The notes under the pieces are model-generated. The model made no database searches. It saw nothing but the letters and a program-made list of their open reading frames with translations, and was not told the DNA's origin. Position numbers and translations under genes: made by a program. A DNA stretch of 64,000 bases from Cymbidium sinense. Its lineage: Eukaryota; Streptophyta; Magnoliopsida; Asparagales; Orchidaceae. Below, one piece after another: positions 10,966 through 25,900 of this stretch (position 1 is its first letter; each line of letters starts with the position of its first letter). The DNA lies in the NCBI GenBank assembly GCA_021442155.1, contig CM038217.1, positions 144,891,643 to 144,955,642 of the forward strand. The letters run 5' to 3'.

Positions 10966-13900
10966 GTGCGAATTTCCTTAATCTTAATGCGGCTTCGACG
11001 GAATGTTTGTTTCCATTAGAAAGATTTCTCCTTTATCGATCCCTGGCGGATTCGGGAGCAGGGACCAGGGCCTGTTTCTTTTGGACATGATTTAGTTCAA
11101 TACTGTTTGGTTTTCCTTGAATTTTGCTCGTAATTTGTTCGTTTCAGTAATGCATTTGCCCTTTATTCCTTGGGGTTAGGTTTATCTTTAGCGACAAGTG
11201 CTATTTGCCGGATTCCTCGTTTTAATATTTTGCGCTATTTCTGCGCTTTTGCCCAATTTAGTTTTATGCTTTTTTGGGTAGAAGGATCAGGTGCTTAGAT
11301 TTATTGTATTCCCCTTTTTTTTGGAGGTTTGTCACTCTCTGATGCGTTTCATGCAGCATTTTGCTTTGCAGTCTGTAGTGTTCTTTGTTATTTGGATTGT
11401 CTGAGCGTTTATAGCCGGTTAGAGCAACTCTGTCGTGGTGAGTTAGTGTTTAGGAAAGTTAGATATCATCAGTCCTAAGCATGCTTTTTATTTTATTTTA
11501 TTTATTTAAATTTCCACTTTTTTGTGAATTTTCTTTAAATTATTTGCCATATTGTAGTTTGTTTTGCCTTGTTCTTGCAATGCTGTTCAGTCTTACTTGC
11601 ATTGCCGCTTAATTCTTTTGATTTTTTTTAGCCAGCGTCACTGTGTAAACTTCTATATATGCGTAACTTGCCCATTGTCACCTGGAAAATCTTGAGTCTT
11701 GAAGCAGCCTCTTTCCATGCAGCGTTTAAATCGCTGTATTGCATATCCCATACTAGACCTAGGCAGCAGTATTGCCAATGTCTAGTGTTTCCTATGTCAT
11801 TAAAAGCTTTATACTTTCTTATGGGGATTTTCTTTCTGTTGTGTTTATTTGTTATTTTTCTTGGGAAATTCTCTTAATCTCATGAGGCTTAAATGCATGT
11901 TATCCCTCATTGCTTTGTGCAATGTCCTTTATTTGGATCTTCTAGTTTTGCTATCTGTTTAATTGTACTTTCTTGTTGCATTGCGATGTTTAGTGAAAAT
12001 GAGAATGCTAATATACTCATCTCTAAGTTCTAATGAGAAAAAACTCTTTTTTAGATATCTATGTAAAGATACTAACATGTTTATTACTGTGCCATCTTCT
12101 AGTTTAAGTTGTTGCCTTTTTTTGTAACTGGGATCTTATTATTTAATTTTAAATTCCTTCTTTTTATTTTATAGATATTTCTACAATATTACAACTTTTT
12201 TTTCTTTAAATTGATTTGTGTTTATTGCAACTATCATCTTTAATTTAATAAAGGTTTTAACTTGACATTATCTGTAAGTACACAAAATTCTGCATGGGTA
12301 TACTGAAAGCCTCAAATATCAAACTTGAGGATGGCCAACACCTGGCAGTATATATTTTTTTTTACTTTGGGTGCAAACAGGTGTCTTTCATCCATATGAT
12401 GCACCAGAATGCTTGAAAATATGAAATGGTGGCTGGGATGCAATTGCTCTAATGCGTGTAATACTTCATCGTACATGTACCTTGTTATGATTAGGGATAT
12501 CTACCATAAGTTAAACCAATTATCAATTCCTCGTATGAACAGGATTTCTCTATTTAGAGTTTATTGTGGTTTGGAAAATGTTAAGATAACTTCAAAACCA
12601 TATCAAATGCACCCATTTGCCCTTCCCAATGAATGGATAAAGATTATGTATGCATGTAAGACATGAATATTAACTCTTTGGTTTGGAAAAAATGGTTGAT
12701 GCTGAAGAGTGGATGGGTTTATGGGTTTGACCTATTAATATTTTTAGAATAATATGATGTTAAGAAATTTAATAGACTTTACCTTATGTAGTCATGTTAG
12801 TAGGGGAAGTCAGGGTAGCATACCCTTATCATACAACCTATGAGATTTTTTATTTTTTAATCAGTCTGTTCTTTTTATAATGGAATTGCTTGTAGTTGGA
12901 ATATACAAAATTTTGGTGTTGCATGTTGTGCAAAAACATTTAACACCTTATCACTGTACTGGCTTGCTAGGTTCTAGGCATAAGAGTATTAGGAATTTTG
13001 ATTTTGACTTACTATCTGTTAAGATATTGATATCACTAAAAATATACACAATTACTTACTAGCTTGAGCATGATTGAATCAATCCTGCAATTTTGGAATC
13101 AAGGAATTTCAAATATGATAAAACTATGAATTTATTGTATATGTTTAGATGGACAATGGAAGAAAGATAATGAAATGTCCATATAATTATTAGGATATAA
13201 GTAGTTTCATTTTCAGGATTTTATTATCATTTTCATCAGTTTCTTGGGAAATGTAACTAATTTCTTAAATATAAGAATGCACCTAGGTATGATGATTTTA
13301 GAACAATAATGCAGATAATTTCAACATTTTGACTTGTAATCTTATTTACCCAAGGAAGATCAACTATTGTTATGCAGCTGAATGGAGAAATCTCCATTGG
13401 ACATTACCATTATCGTTTATTGATACTAATAATATATATACTTTCATAATTGCCATTTGTAATGCATTTGATGCATATGTTGAATCTACATTTCAGCCAA
13501 TGAGTAAGTTTTTTGACGCATGTAAGTGATATGTGCATAATTCTAGTTTTTCTTTTGCTAGGCTGTATAAATAAGTTGTTTTGTTACTCCAGATATGAAT
13601 ATAAAAAATTTTAAGCTATGGAATGAATGCTCAATCTCTTATTTGAAATATGACCATGTGGTTGATGCTTTTTATCGTCTTTGTGTAGCATGTGATGTTA
13701 GGAGTGCCATTGATTAAGAGGGACCCATCATAAGGACTACTTTATGGTGCACATGGTTTGGCATGGGTAGGAACTATTGTACAACCAAGAAGTTGAAGAA
13801 TTATTTTTTAAACAAAATCAAAGAGTAATATTGTACACTTTCATGAAGAAAACTCAAAATAGTAATACAAAAGATGAAATGCTAGCTATATGAATGATGG

Positions 13901-16900
13901 TATGAGATGCTAAACTTGGCATGGGAGATATTCACTGTCAATTTTCATCTTCTCTTGTAGTTATTAACTTTAACAATAGTCTTTCAACCACTAGTTTTCA
14001 CTTGCAATTCCCTTTCAAAGTAAGTCATTTTCACACCTATTTTGATGAGTAGGTTGAATACTTGAAGTGGGATAGATCATATTCCTATAATTGGTCATGC
14101 TCCCCTACTTTGATGATGTGCTCCTCTTCATTGACTAGTTACTTCTTTTATTAAATATTGTTGTCAAATCATAATGAAAGGTTTATCAATTGTAGAGATC
14201 TTTGATTGATCTTGAAAGTATCAACTAAAATGAATCCCTTTAAATGTGAATTTGTTTGTTTTTTGTAAGCTTACTAGGATAAAGTATGGCAATAAGATGC
14301 ACATCCTTGACTATGTAAATAGCTTTTGTTTTGCAGTAGTTTTGAAAAATTTATGTTTCTTCCATCTCATGATACTCAAAATCCAATTTTTTTAATTGAT
14401 TGAAGTATCCCTTACTTGGCCTCCCCTTGAGTCTAGTTGATATAGAAACCACTATTGGTTCCTACTATAATCTCATTACTTCCACTATCTTATTCAAATG
14501 CTACCTTGCTTTCTCAATCACGTATTGTGCCATCACTTACCTGCTATTATAGCTATAGTCTTACCTTATATCTCTTGCTAATTTATTGTGCTTTATATCA
14601 CTCGATATCTCAGTTACATTCTTGCATTGCTTTTGCACCATACTCTCATTTGTTTTATATCAATTTGATATATGCTGACTAAAGTAGGACCTAATAATTG
14701 GATCAATAAAAAATAATAAAATATAGGAACAAAGTAGATAAATCATGATTCTAAATGAATATACATAACTATCATAAATATTTAAATTACATTCTTATGT
14801 TTTATGGGGCATATGATCTTGATAAATTTTTAGGTTGGATTGATAATTTGAAAGTTTTTTTTTTTTGGATTTTTTTCATTTATCTAATTTTGAAAAGCTT
14901 GATTGTCATAAATTTAAACTAGTATGTTGCATTCAATGTTATTGACAAAGTGTTGTATGTAAAAGTAGACTTATTTTGGACTAATCTAGAAGATAAACTT
15001 AAAGGAGTAATATCTATCATTTAATAAGTATAGATATAAACTGCATGACTAGTATAAGTTAAGTTTTGTAAGCACAATGAATATGATGTCTATGAATACT
15101 ATGATAGGTTTATGTGTTTTTTTTAATTAAACATCATTTGTTTTGAAGCTATAATGTTACTATTATTTGTTTCTTTAAAGGTTTTAGGCAAGAAATTAGG
15201 AAAAAGACTAAGCTACAATACACCAAAAATAATATTTGAGGCTTTTATGTGATATTTAGATTTTAAGGTGTATTATAAATGTTATGTTAGGACTAACTTA
15301 CCCATCATTGAAGTATTCAGAAGAAATCATTTATTGCTCTCTCAAGCGTAATAGCATAATGACAATAAGTGGGGTTCAACATCTAGGTAAGTTGATGGGT
15401 CACCAACAATTTAAGATATTGATTATCTTGCACAATCATTATAAATTGACCTAGAAACATACCAAATGTTTAGTGAATTGAATTGAGTTAAAGTCCTCAT
15501 GTTCTCTCAAATCCATCAAACAGACACCAACACAAAAATTATGTGTAATCAAACTCGATCCTATTGAAGCGATTGTATTCAAGTATCCTTTTTGGAATGA
15601 ATTTCAAAAACTTTTATAAATACTCTTTTGAGGATATATTAGATGCATAAATAGATTTACAATCGCGCTATTGATTTAACTTTTGATTAAATTTCTAGTG
15701 AAATTATCTCAACCAATCCATTTTGATTTTGGATCTTGATTTGTTGTCATAGAAATTCATAAAGAATCTTAGTGAGAAAGTAGAACCTCATCAACTTTTC
15801 AATATATCTGTTAATAACAAAAGTCATAATATGAATTTGAAAGTTTGTTTGAATTTGAAGGTGTATAAAGTTCCACCTTTTGGGGTGGCTTTTTTTTTAA
15901 GAGATTGTTCATCCATTAATGCATAACATATTTTTTTGGTTTCACTTTCCTTTTTTTCATTTTCTTTATCACCTTATCATTTAGGACAATAATAAAAATC
16001 ATTATTAGTAACCCCTAAAACAGAAATTGGCATTTTAATATTTTCATTATGTGCTTATTACCATTCACATTAATTATATGATTTGAATGAAGGAATTCAT
16101 AAGAAACTGACAACTAATTATGACATTGAATATTCTGCTTCATAGGAAAATAGGAACTTAGACCAAAAGATAAATAATGGTGCCTCATAATTAGAAAGAT
16201 TTTGTACTAGATCCTTTAAGAAATTAACTGTTATAAAGGCAGAACCATATAAAGGTTTGCAATATATTTGGGACTAATGCTTATGAATTGAAAATTTTGA
16301 GAATTTCTAGTGGTATTCTAAAATTAAATGTATCTAATTTGAATTATTTCATTAATTTACTACTAGTATCATCTAATTCATAGGCTATCTTGTAAAAAAC
16401 ACATCCATTTTTCCTAAGCTTACTTGAGGACATCATTCTTTTTAATTTGTGGAGCTAATTTTTTTTTAAACCAATCAAATTGATACAGAAAGCATTGCCT
16501 GCTCTTGTTATAATCTAGCGGTTTCCATCATCTTAATCAAATGCTGCATTCGATTGGCTTTCCTATACTTGTTCATTATTACAGCTACAATATCGCCGTT
16601 ATGTCCCCAACTAATTCATTGTTACCACCTTATATCTTCTATTATCTTAGCTACAATTTTGGTTTTCCTTTGCATTAGATACTCATCCACCCTACATCAA
16701 TAATTCTCAACTTTAATTCAATGTTGAGTATGTGTTTCTTGCCCTATAGCTCGATGAAATCTTTTTTGCTTAGTTGCCTTCTTGGCCAAAGTCTTCTTTC
16801 TTCTGTTGTTCCCCTAGTTGAAATCTCGTATTTTTTAGAACTTTCTATAGGTATAACACGAGAAGAATATGATAAAACATTATTTGTGCTGTAGAAAGAG

Positions 16901-19900
16901 TGGGTATTCAAAAGAAAACTCTACCAGGACAATCCTTTTCTTCTTCAATCTTTGTTATTAGTTACTCTATCTATGAAAGAAGACACTCACACAACTTTCT
17001 CCCTGTTTGGGAGTAAAACTTGTAACAAAGCTATGTCCATTGAGTAAAAAGTGATTGATTGTTGAAAGAAAGGGCCTTTTGAGATGGTGAGATTTTTCCT
17101 TGGACACTGCATGAATGAACTGTGACTGACAAAATATTAATTAGAGTATGAGTGCTTAAAAGTTAAATGAAGTGAAAATGGGACATGTGGACGTCAACAC
17201 ATTGATTTTATAGTGATTTTATCTTCCTACAATGCTACATCCAAACTTATTGTTTGACTAGATAGAGAAAGTCTAAATTTACTTGATAAAAGGAAGATAT
17301 TTATTAAGAAAGTTTGTGTTTAGCATAATCTGACATGCATATATTATACGTATACTCTATAACTTCTTAAAACTTGGCTATTGTTTATTAGCTTCAACTT
17401 CATGTTGACAAGAAACTTGGTAATCTCAAGCTTGTTCATTCACCTAGTGCTAATTTTGAGGCATAGCATGATCTTTTCTTTGCATAATTGATAACAGGTT
17501 CGAATGAAGAAGCCTTGTTTGACCTATGAAAGAATTTCACTCCTCAAATGGTTGAGCAAGATGATAGATTGACTCAGGCATGATAGCCTGTTTGGAGAGA
17601 ATTTTTGATTCAATCATTCTAATATCTAATTTAATTGCTGAGTCCCTCTGACTTGGCTAACTTTACATTTGTCAGTCTTGGAACTATTTTTTTCTTTTAG
17701 TTTTATTTTGTTAGTCGTTTGGTGCTTTGACTATTGGATTCTACTCTTGTTTCTCATGGAAGAAGTTTTGCTATGTGGCAAGTCTTTTCATTCTTAACAT
17801 ATCGGAAACAATAAATGAAATCAATATATCTATTTTAAATTTTTAATAACCATGCCTAATCAACTTATTGCTAAGTGTTAGAACTAGGTGATTTTATTCC
17901 TCCTACATTGAAGCTATCCAAGTAATACTGGAAAATGTAAATTAATTACTTTCCTTTGTGGTGGTTTATAACATACTTTGATAGGATTGATGTCCAATTC
18001 CTTCCCCAGTGCTCTTTGAGGGAATCTTTGAATGGTTTGGATGTGTAAGGGTGTGTCACATATGTATGACTATTAGGTTGAGAGATTAGTTCTCCTAACC
18101 TAACTGTTGTCAATTAAAGTTTGATGTACTAGCCTACATGGAACCATATTTTCATGGTTTGATTTTGAGTGGACAAAATTGGTTTTTGAACTAAATGTTA
18201 ACGTTTGTAGCAAATTCCACATCATCGTCAATTTAATGGTCTTAAATCTTTCTGTCGTGTGTTTGCATGTTATATTTTTATTAATTTTTTTTGAAGTTAT
18301 GTCCAATTATGTTGTTTTATATGCAGTTTTTATTTCTAACAGAAATTCTATATTCTCATATCCTTTTTTTCTCAGGTGCTATATTCTGAAGAAGGACTTA
18401 AGGGGTCTTGGCATTTTGGTTTGATCATTGATTGTGGAATGTTTTCTCGTACTGTGGAGCTGGCTAATCTTTTGACTGATGACAATTGTTCAAAGCTTGT
18501 GGACATTGTCCGTGTGTCAGCTGCTATAGAGGGTCGGAAAAGAAAAGTCTCAAAATTACATCGTAACTGGATAAGACCACTACCTCCTAAATACAAAATC
18601 AAGGCAACTGAGCTTATATATGGGCTTTGTGTTGATGCCTTTGTGGATGATGCTTGGTGGGAAGGTGTTGTTTTTGATCACAATGAGGGCTCCTTGGAAC
18701 GGTTGATCTTTTTCCCGGACCAAGGAGATCAACAAGTTGTGAATTTTGAAAAGCTCCGTATCACCCAGGAATGGAATGAAGCTTCTGGACAATGGAAGCA
18801 CCGTGGAGTGTGGCAGTTTCTTAAAGTTATCCAAAATTTTGAGCTGGAAAGTCCATTGCCCGTATCTGTCAGGGAAATATGGTATGACTTGAGAAGCATG
18901 AACTCATTCTTGGAAAAGATTGGAGTGTGGATTTCTGGATCAAAATTGATATGGCATGAATTGGTAGCAGAGTTAATCAGAGAACTTCACTCTGTAGTCA
19001 ACTCTTTTCCATTGGAAGTTTCAACTTCTTATGATGAGTTATGTGCAAACCCTATGAATTTTGATGTTATGGAATGTTCCAGGGATTTTCTTCCTGTTCC
19101 AGATAGTAACTTCCTCCAGGAAAATGTTGGAATGAGTTCTGGTTCTGTAACAAAATTTTCTGAATTATTAAGTCCTAATGATCAGTCCTCATGCCATACC
19201 CCTTTTTGTGCAAATCATGTTAATTGGGGTTTCTTTCATAAAGTGTCACAAATACCAGCTTCAAAGGAGGTTTGCAAGGAACAAGTTATTATCTCGTCCA
19301 GTGGCAATGGGCCAAATAACACACAACATTCCAAACCTGATGTAAAACAACATGATTATAACTGGAAGTGTGCATCTATTGATCGAATGCATTGTGATTC
19401 TCATGGAAAAGTTCTTGATGGTTGCCAAGAAATTGCACAGACAAACTGTCTAAACTCTACTTCTGTCTCTAATAACTTGGTAAGCCAGAATCAAGGGGCC
19501 GAATCTAAAGATTGTACCTCTGATATCACTGTCTTGGGAAGCTCTGAAACATGGCAGCTAATGGACCTTAAAGCTGAAAATTGTGCTGAAGCAATACCTT
19601 TATATCTAAATGATCAAATATTTGGAGCTGATGGGCTGAGAAGATCAAAATCACGTGAAAAAGTGCTTAGCTCGCTAAGGCTTAAAGCAAAAAGGCATCT
19701 TGTAGCTTTAGGGTGGAATATTGAAGCTAGAAGAGAGCGTGGGAGTTTAAGGGTTCGGTTTGTGTCACCAAAGGGTAGATGCTATTCTTCCCTTCGTAGT
19801 GCTTGCTTTGGTTTGTTAGGGAGGCAACCAGAAAAGAATGGAAAACAGAAGTTGAATAAATTAAAGAGTTTAGACGGGTTCCATTTTGTCCCAAGTTCTT

Positions 19901-22900
19901 ATGAGTTTTTTTCTATGAACTCTAGGGGTGAAATAGACTATAGTACACATGATAATTCTTTCAATCTGTTGCCTCCTGTCACAAAGAAAAGAAAAATGGA
20001 AGGCTCTAGCGATGCCATTAAGCTGAATGCATCTAATGGAGATACAAAAACAAGGACAAATCTTAGAAAGAAGTGTAGGATGTTATCTGGGATGACAAAA
20101 TCTAATGTGATATCAAATAATTGTGTTATGAATGACAAATCAAGCTGTGACTTTATTGGTAAGAAACAGGCTAAGCTTGGTTCTTTCTCCGAGAGAGGAC
20201 CTATGCATAAGAATATTGAACCGGAGAATTTTCCAGGAGCAGTAACGCAATATATAAACTACAGAAATTCCGGAGGTATGGCTGCTAAAAAACAGTCTGT
20301 GAGTTATAGTATTTTAAAATTAAATGCCAAGAAGCATCTTTTCTTCTTGGGGTGGAGAGCTTTGAAAACAAATTATGCATTACTTTATGTTTCTCCCAAT
20401 GGCAAGGCATTTCATTCTCTTTACGCAGCCTGCAAGGCTTGCTTAGAAGAAGAAAACCTTGGGGTTGGTACTTCAAGGTCTCTTTTAAATGGAAAAACCA
20501 GAAGAAAGCTGGAGTACTTCTCTAGGGAGATGAAACCAGTGAATGTTGATAATAAACTTTTGAGAAGAGTCTACCGTTGTGCTACTGCAATGGCCAATGA
20601 AAATTTGCAAGAATCCTTCAAGGTATTACGGGATGGTGCTGGAAAAGGATGCACTGACTCAAGCAGATCTGCTGAATCTATGGCTTGTGGTGTTTCTCAA
20701 TTGTCTTCAAAAGAATTGAGATCTAAGAAGAGAAGAATGACTTCTTCCACTTGTCAATGCGTGGACCAGAAATTACTGAGACACTCAACTTCTTGCTCCT
20801 CTGCTTGTGAGAAATTAGGAAGGGGAGAGACGTCACCAGCTCTTGTTAGGAAACGCCGCAGGTTGACAAATAGCTCCTCTTTTCGTATTCGTCGGTCAAG
20901 CAAAAGGACACGAGAGGTTGATGCATTGTCTCCTGGCCAACATGTCTCTAGAACAGTTTTGTCTTTATTGATTGAAAATGATGTAGTACTACCAAGGCAG
21001 AAGGTTAAATATATTTGCAAAAAAGATGGACATATCATGATGGAAGGACGAATAACTCGTGAAGGGATTAAATGCAAATGCTGCTCAAAAGTATATACTC
21101 TCTCTAATTTTGAGATTCATGCTGGAAGCACTCTACGACGTCCAGCTGCAAACATATTTTTGAAAGATGGAAGATCCTTGCTGCAGTGTCAGATTCAGAT
21201 GTTGAGTTCTAAAATTCCAGAGGGCTTCCAGCGCTCACGACTGAAAAGTGACTTCTCCATCTATGAAAGTGACAACATTTGCTCTGTTTGTCATGATGGT
21301 GGCTCATTAATCCTATGTGATCATTGTCCATCATCATTCCACCTAGATTGTGTTGGCTTAGTGGTAATCTTTTCCTTTACTTTTAAAATAAAATTATAAT
21401 TCATTTATACTTTTCTATGAAGAATATTGCTCTTCTTTCTCCTGAAAGATTGCTAATTCCTAAACAAATTATTGTTATTATTATTATATGTAATTCTTCC
21501 TAGAAGTGAATCAATGCTCTGTATGATACTAAAATGTTTTTAATAGAATATAAGATAGATTTCCATTGAATTTCACTTTGTCATCCTAACCTTTATTAAC
21601 CATGAGTGATGTTGTTGCGTTATGTGATAATGCTGAGGTATTTTTGGGGGATGACTGGGGGATAATTGGTTGTTAGTAGAATGCTTTATCTTACATTTAA
21701 AATTCCATTTAACATTTCTTAAAGTTCAACTAAATTTTCAACAAGGTTTCATAGGGAAGCACTTGTATGCAGAACTTGCATAATAGTAATAAAAGGTCTA
21801 CAACTATGAATTTTCTTCATGCAATGCAATTAGCCTAGAAAGGACTAGTTTTTTATAGGCTAACCAAATTGAGTTGAAATATGTGATAAAGGACTTGAAT
21901 CGGCTCAGTTTTCTAAGTCATTTTGGAATCATATTCATTTTTTGGACTAATTTCTCTTACATTTAATTTGATTTATTTTTTCTTAAGTTCAAAGATTTTT
22001 TTTGGATACTATTTTGTTTAAATTTGAATGCTTGATAGGATTAAATTTAATTTCAAATATAATTAAATTTAATTTTAAAAAGGTTGGACTTATCTTTGGA
22101 TATATTAGGTTTGAAGAAATGTAAGTAAAAGACTTCACATTCTACTCTTATAAGTCTTGAGGATCTTCTAGAATATGGTGAAGAAGTGTGGAAAGATTAA
22201 GGAAAGATGGAGTCCTAGAAAGTAATGCAATTATGGGAAGCACAATATGAATGGCGATGAAGATGAAATTAATAATATTAATATTAGATTATTTCTAAGC
22301 TATACCTTCTACAAACTTGAACATTTTACTGCACTTGTTTAATGGCACTCTATTTACCCAGAATCTCAAATTTGTAACACAATGGAACTTAAATTCATAA
22401 TTTTATTTGATGGTATTATTACTTCATACTTTTGAAACTTATTCATCATACTTTATTATATATTAGATGATATAATTATTACTTTTTGGCGCTTAGCAGT
22501 TCAGGCGTTGTGCAATTATATCTTATTGAGAGCTTATAACATTTTCAACATGATATTCCATGGCTTTATCCTCATTTTGTATAATTTTTCGTAAGAGCAA
22601 GGATTGTGGTATATTTTGTTGCCAACATAATCTTTTTTTTTTGTTTTCTTTCTTAATTGCAAATAAATGGTGAACTTTCTGTCATTTATTGGTCTGTCAT
22701 TTATTGGTGTTTGTCTGATAGAGGGAGGTGGGAAGGGAGTTAAGGGTGTTAGTTCTAAATCATTCATGTAAACTCTTGATGGCAGGAGACATGCTAGTGA
22801 TCAGTAGTATATGAAATATCAGATGATTTGTTTAATGATCTATGCAGTAGATTTGTAGGCCTTTTTGTGGATGGTATTAACCTAATTCTGATAGGCTTTT

Positions 22901-25900
22901 ATACGGAACTGTAAAATTACATTTTTGTTTTTATTTGATTTTTTGTCAGTTACGGAATTTCAATAGGATCACCCTTCATTGCTAACAGAGTGATATATCT
23001 TTTAGAAATTAGATTTTCTTTTTCTTTTTCCCAGAAACCTTAATATACATTTTGTTATTATTATTATTATTTTTGTTTGCATGATTGGATCTTTCCTAAA
23101 CCTATTAGTGTATAGAAGATTAACTTTTTAGTTTGCCATTTGTTGCATGTTCTAATTCTCAACCTCAATCACTAGCAACATTTTTTCTTTATTTTTTTTC
23201 TCAACTTTTAAACATGGCATATTTTTGGCTTATCACCATCTACAGTTTTGAACCTCAGGCACTTTTCTTAGAATAAATCTCTAAGATGGAGCATTAGCGA
23301 GTTACTTTTAACTTATTTATGTTATGTTTGTAGTCGGTTGAGTCAACCTTTCTGTTATGACTTCAGCATCTAGACCTAATGTCCATACTTATTGTGGTTG
23401 ATTTAGTAAGCTGGTTGTGCTGGTATTATTCGATTACCACATATCTAATACCATGATTCTTTAAGTTTTTTTTTCAGAGATGCAACATGTTTTTGTTGAT
23501 TGAGTTGCAATTATAAATTCACCTCTTGGATGATTAATATGATACCTTGAAATTTTGTTGTTTTTTCTAGCTTGGTGATTTACTACTTATAATTTTATTG
23601 TTGTTTTTGCTACCAGTATCTATTCAATTATCTTCTATTTTCATTTCTGTATTTTTCAGCAGGTCTTAAAAATACATTTCATACGAAGTAGATACTTCTT
23701 GCTACTAATTTTGTCAACTATGGTAACATCTTCCTCATTCAATACATGACCCATGGCGTTTATGTATGTGCAGGATGTACCTGAGGATAAATGGTTTTGT
23801 TCGTCATGTTGTTGTCACATTTGTGGTGTGAGTGAATTTAACCCTGATACTGAAAAATTCACGGATAAAACAATCTTATATTGTGATCAGTGTGAGCATG
23901 AATGTAAGTTTTGTACCAACTTATTTCTTGAAATATAACTCAAAAGATCTTATAAATGTTAAGCATGTGTTCTTATCTTCTGCAGATCACGTTGGATGTA
24001 TTAGGAAAAGAGGATGGAAAAGTTTACAGTCATGTCCAACTGGAAACTGGTTTTGCAGTAGAAGTTGTTCGAAGGTTTCTTTGCTTAATCTTACCAATTT
24101 CTTGCTATATTTATTGATTTTTTTTTTACTTTATTCGAAGTTGAAAAGAGTTACTTTATCTTGTGAAAACTGCAAAACAACTATTTGATCTAATATTTTT
24201 GTTACAGACCAATTTAGCCTTTAATATGCCAACTACTCATATTTTGCTTTCACTCCAAATTTGCATGCTTTCACTAATTTGATATGTTGTTAACCTTGCA
24301 AAGGTGAACCTTGGAGGAATGGATTTTTTTTCATCATTGGCCTAGATGTCATGGGCTTGAATTTGTGAAATGAGCTCCCTCTAATTCAGGGACATACTTA
24401 CGTACATGAAATTCCCACAATAGCAAGAACCAAATGCACTCCATTCTCCCTTATAAATAAGGATAGCATTACCCAAATCAAAATAAAAAATAAATACTAC
24501 AATTTTTTTAAGGAAGCCTTCTTCATGAATAAATTTATATTTATTAAGAATGGTAAATATTCTTATAAAACCCCTCCATGTGTCTTTTGGATGTCCTATA
24601 CAAAATTGTGTTTCAAATGTCGTCTTGTCAATCATCAAAGATAATGAGGGTATCAGGTACAGATATTCTTAGTGAGGATTGCATTGTTAGTAATATCATT
24701 AGCTTTAGAATACTTCATTGGATGTAATTTGTATTTTTTTTTGTTTAATCTTGTTCAAATGGTGTTATCGCTTTGATTCTTTCGGACCATCGCTATGGAT
24801 GACACAACATTTTGTGAAATAAACTTTTAGCTTTTGTGTTTGTTAGTTATTTTATTTTACTATATCAGAATCAATTAGCCATAACTACATAACTTGCCCA
24901 ACAGTTCTGTTAACTTGATTTCCATTTTATATATTTTATGTTAGTTGCTAAGGCATTCAAACTCATCTGAAATAGCTTTTCACTTGATTAGTTTTGTTGA
25001 ATAGGATATAAAAACGTGATGAAGATATACTTAATTTTACATTTGTATGTGCTCTCTCAGTGAACATATACCTTAAGAAATGAGAATATTTTATTACTTT
25101 AAAAAAATGTATAAGAAGAAAATTAATATCATTTGATATTTTGCAAAGATTGTAAGGTGATTTCATGAAATAACTTGGCTACATAACATAGAGCAGTAAT
25201 TATGTGTATATATCTCAAGAGTATAAAAAAGTTTATTAGAAAATAATTTTTTTATACTATGTCAGAACTTGAAAGGTAAGTTGTTATCAATATTTCAAGA
25301 TGGAAAATAAAGAGGAAATTTTTGGATTTTATAGTTGAACTAAACTTTATACTAGATAAAATGACTAGTTCTATTAAAGTGATTATTATGGAAATTTTAG
25401 GAGCATCTAAATTAGATCGTGTGTAAGTTAAGGAGTTTGAGCTGAGGATGTTCAAAAGGTTCTCAAGGAAAAGCATTTTTACAAAGAGATTAGTAAAACA
25501 AAATCTTTAATTTTTTATGATTTATATAATTAAATATGTACTATGGGAAAAGACTATATATATTAAGTAAAGAGAGGAGATCTAGTTGTTTCATTCAAGT
25601 TAGTTCATTAAAATTGATGACAATAAGGTCTTCATTAAAGATAAAAATGATATTTTGACAAATTATGAAATGAAAATTTTAGCATATTGAATGGAATGAT
25701 GAGATATATTATAGATTGATCCAAAAATAAAGTGAAACTAGGTCTAATGAAAATGCATAAGGTTAATAGATTTAGGTTGTGTTTAGATACTTACCATGTT
25801 TTTAAGAGTTATGGGTGAAATTGGAGTAGTGTGATTTACAAAATTTTCATTAAAAATTAGAAGACAAAGAATGTCAAATGATTGGAAAATAAATATTTGA

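Noticed and set aside
10683..11090. 135-codon frame over the promoter and exon 1
   Set aside because: Starts before the TATA box, is in a different frame from exon 1, and runs into intron 1.
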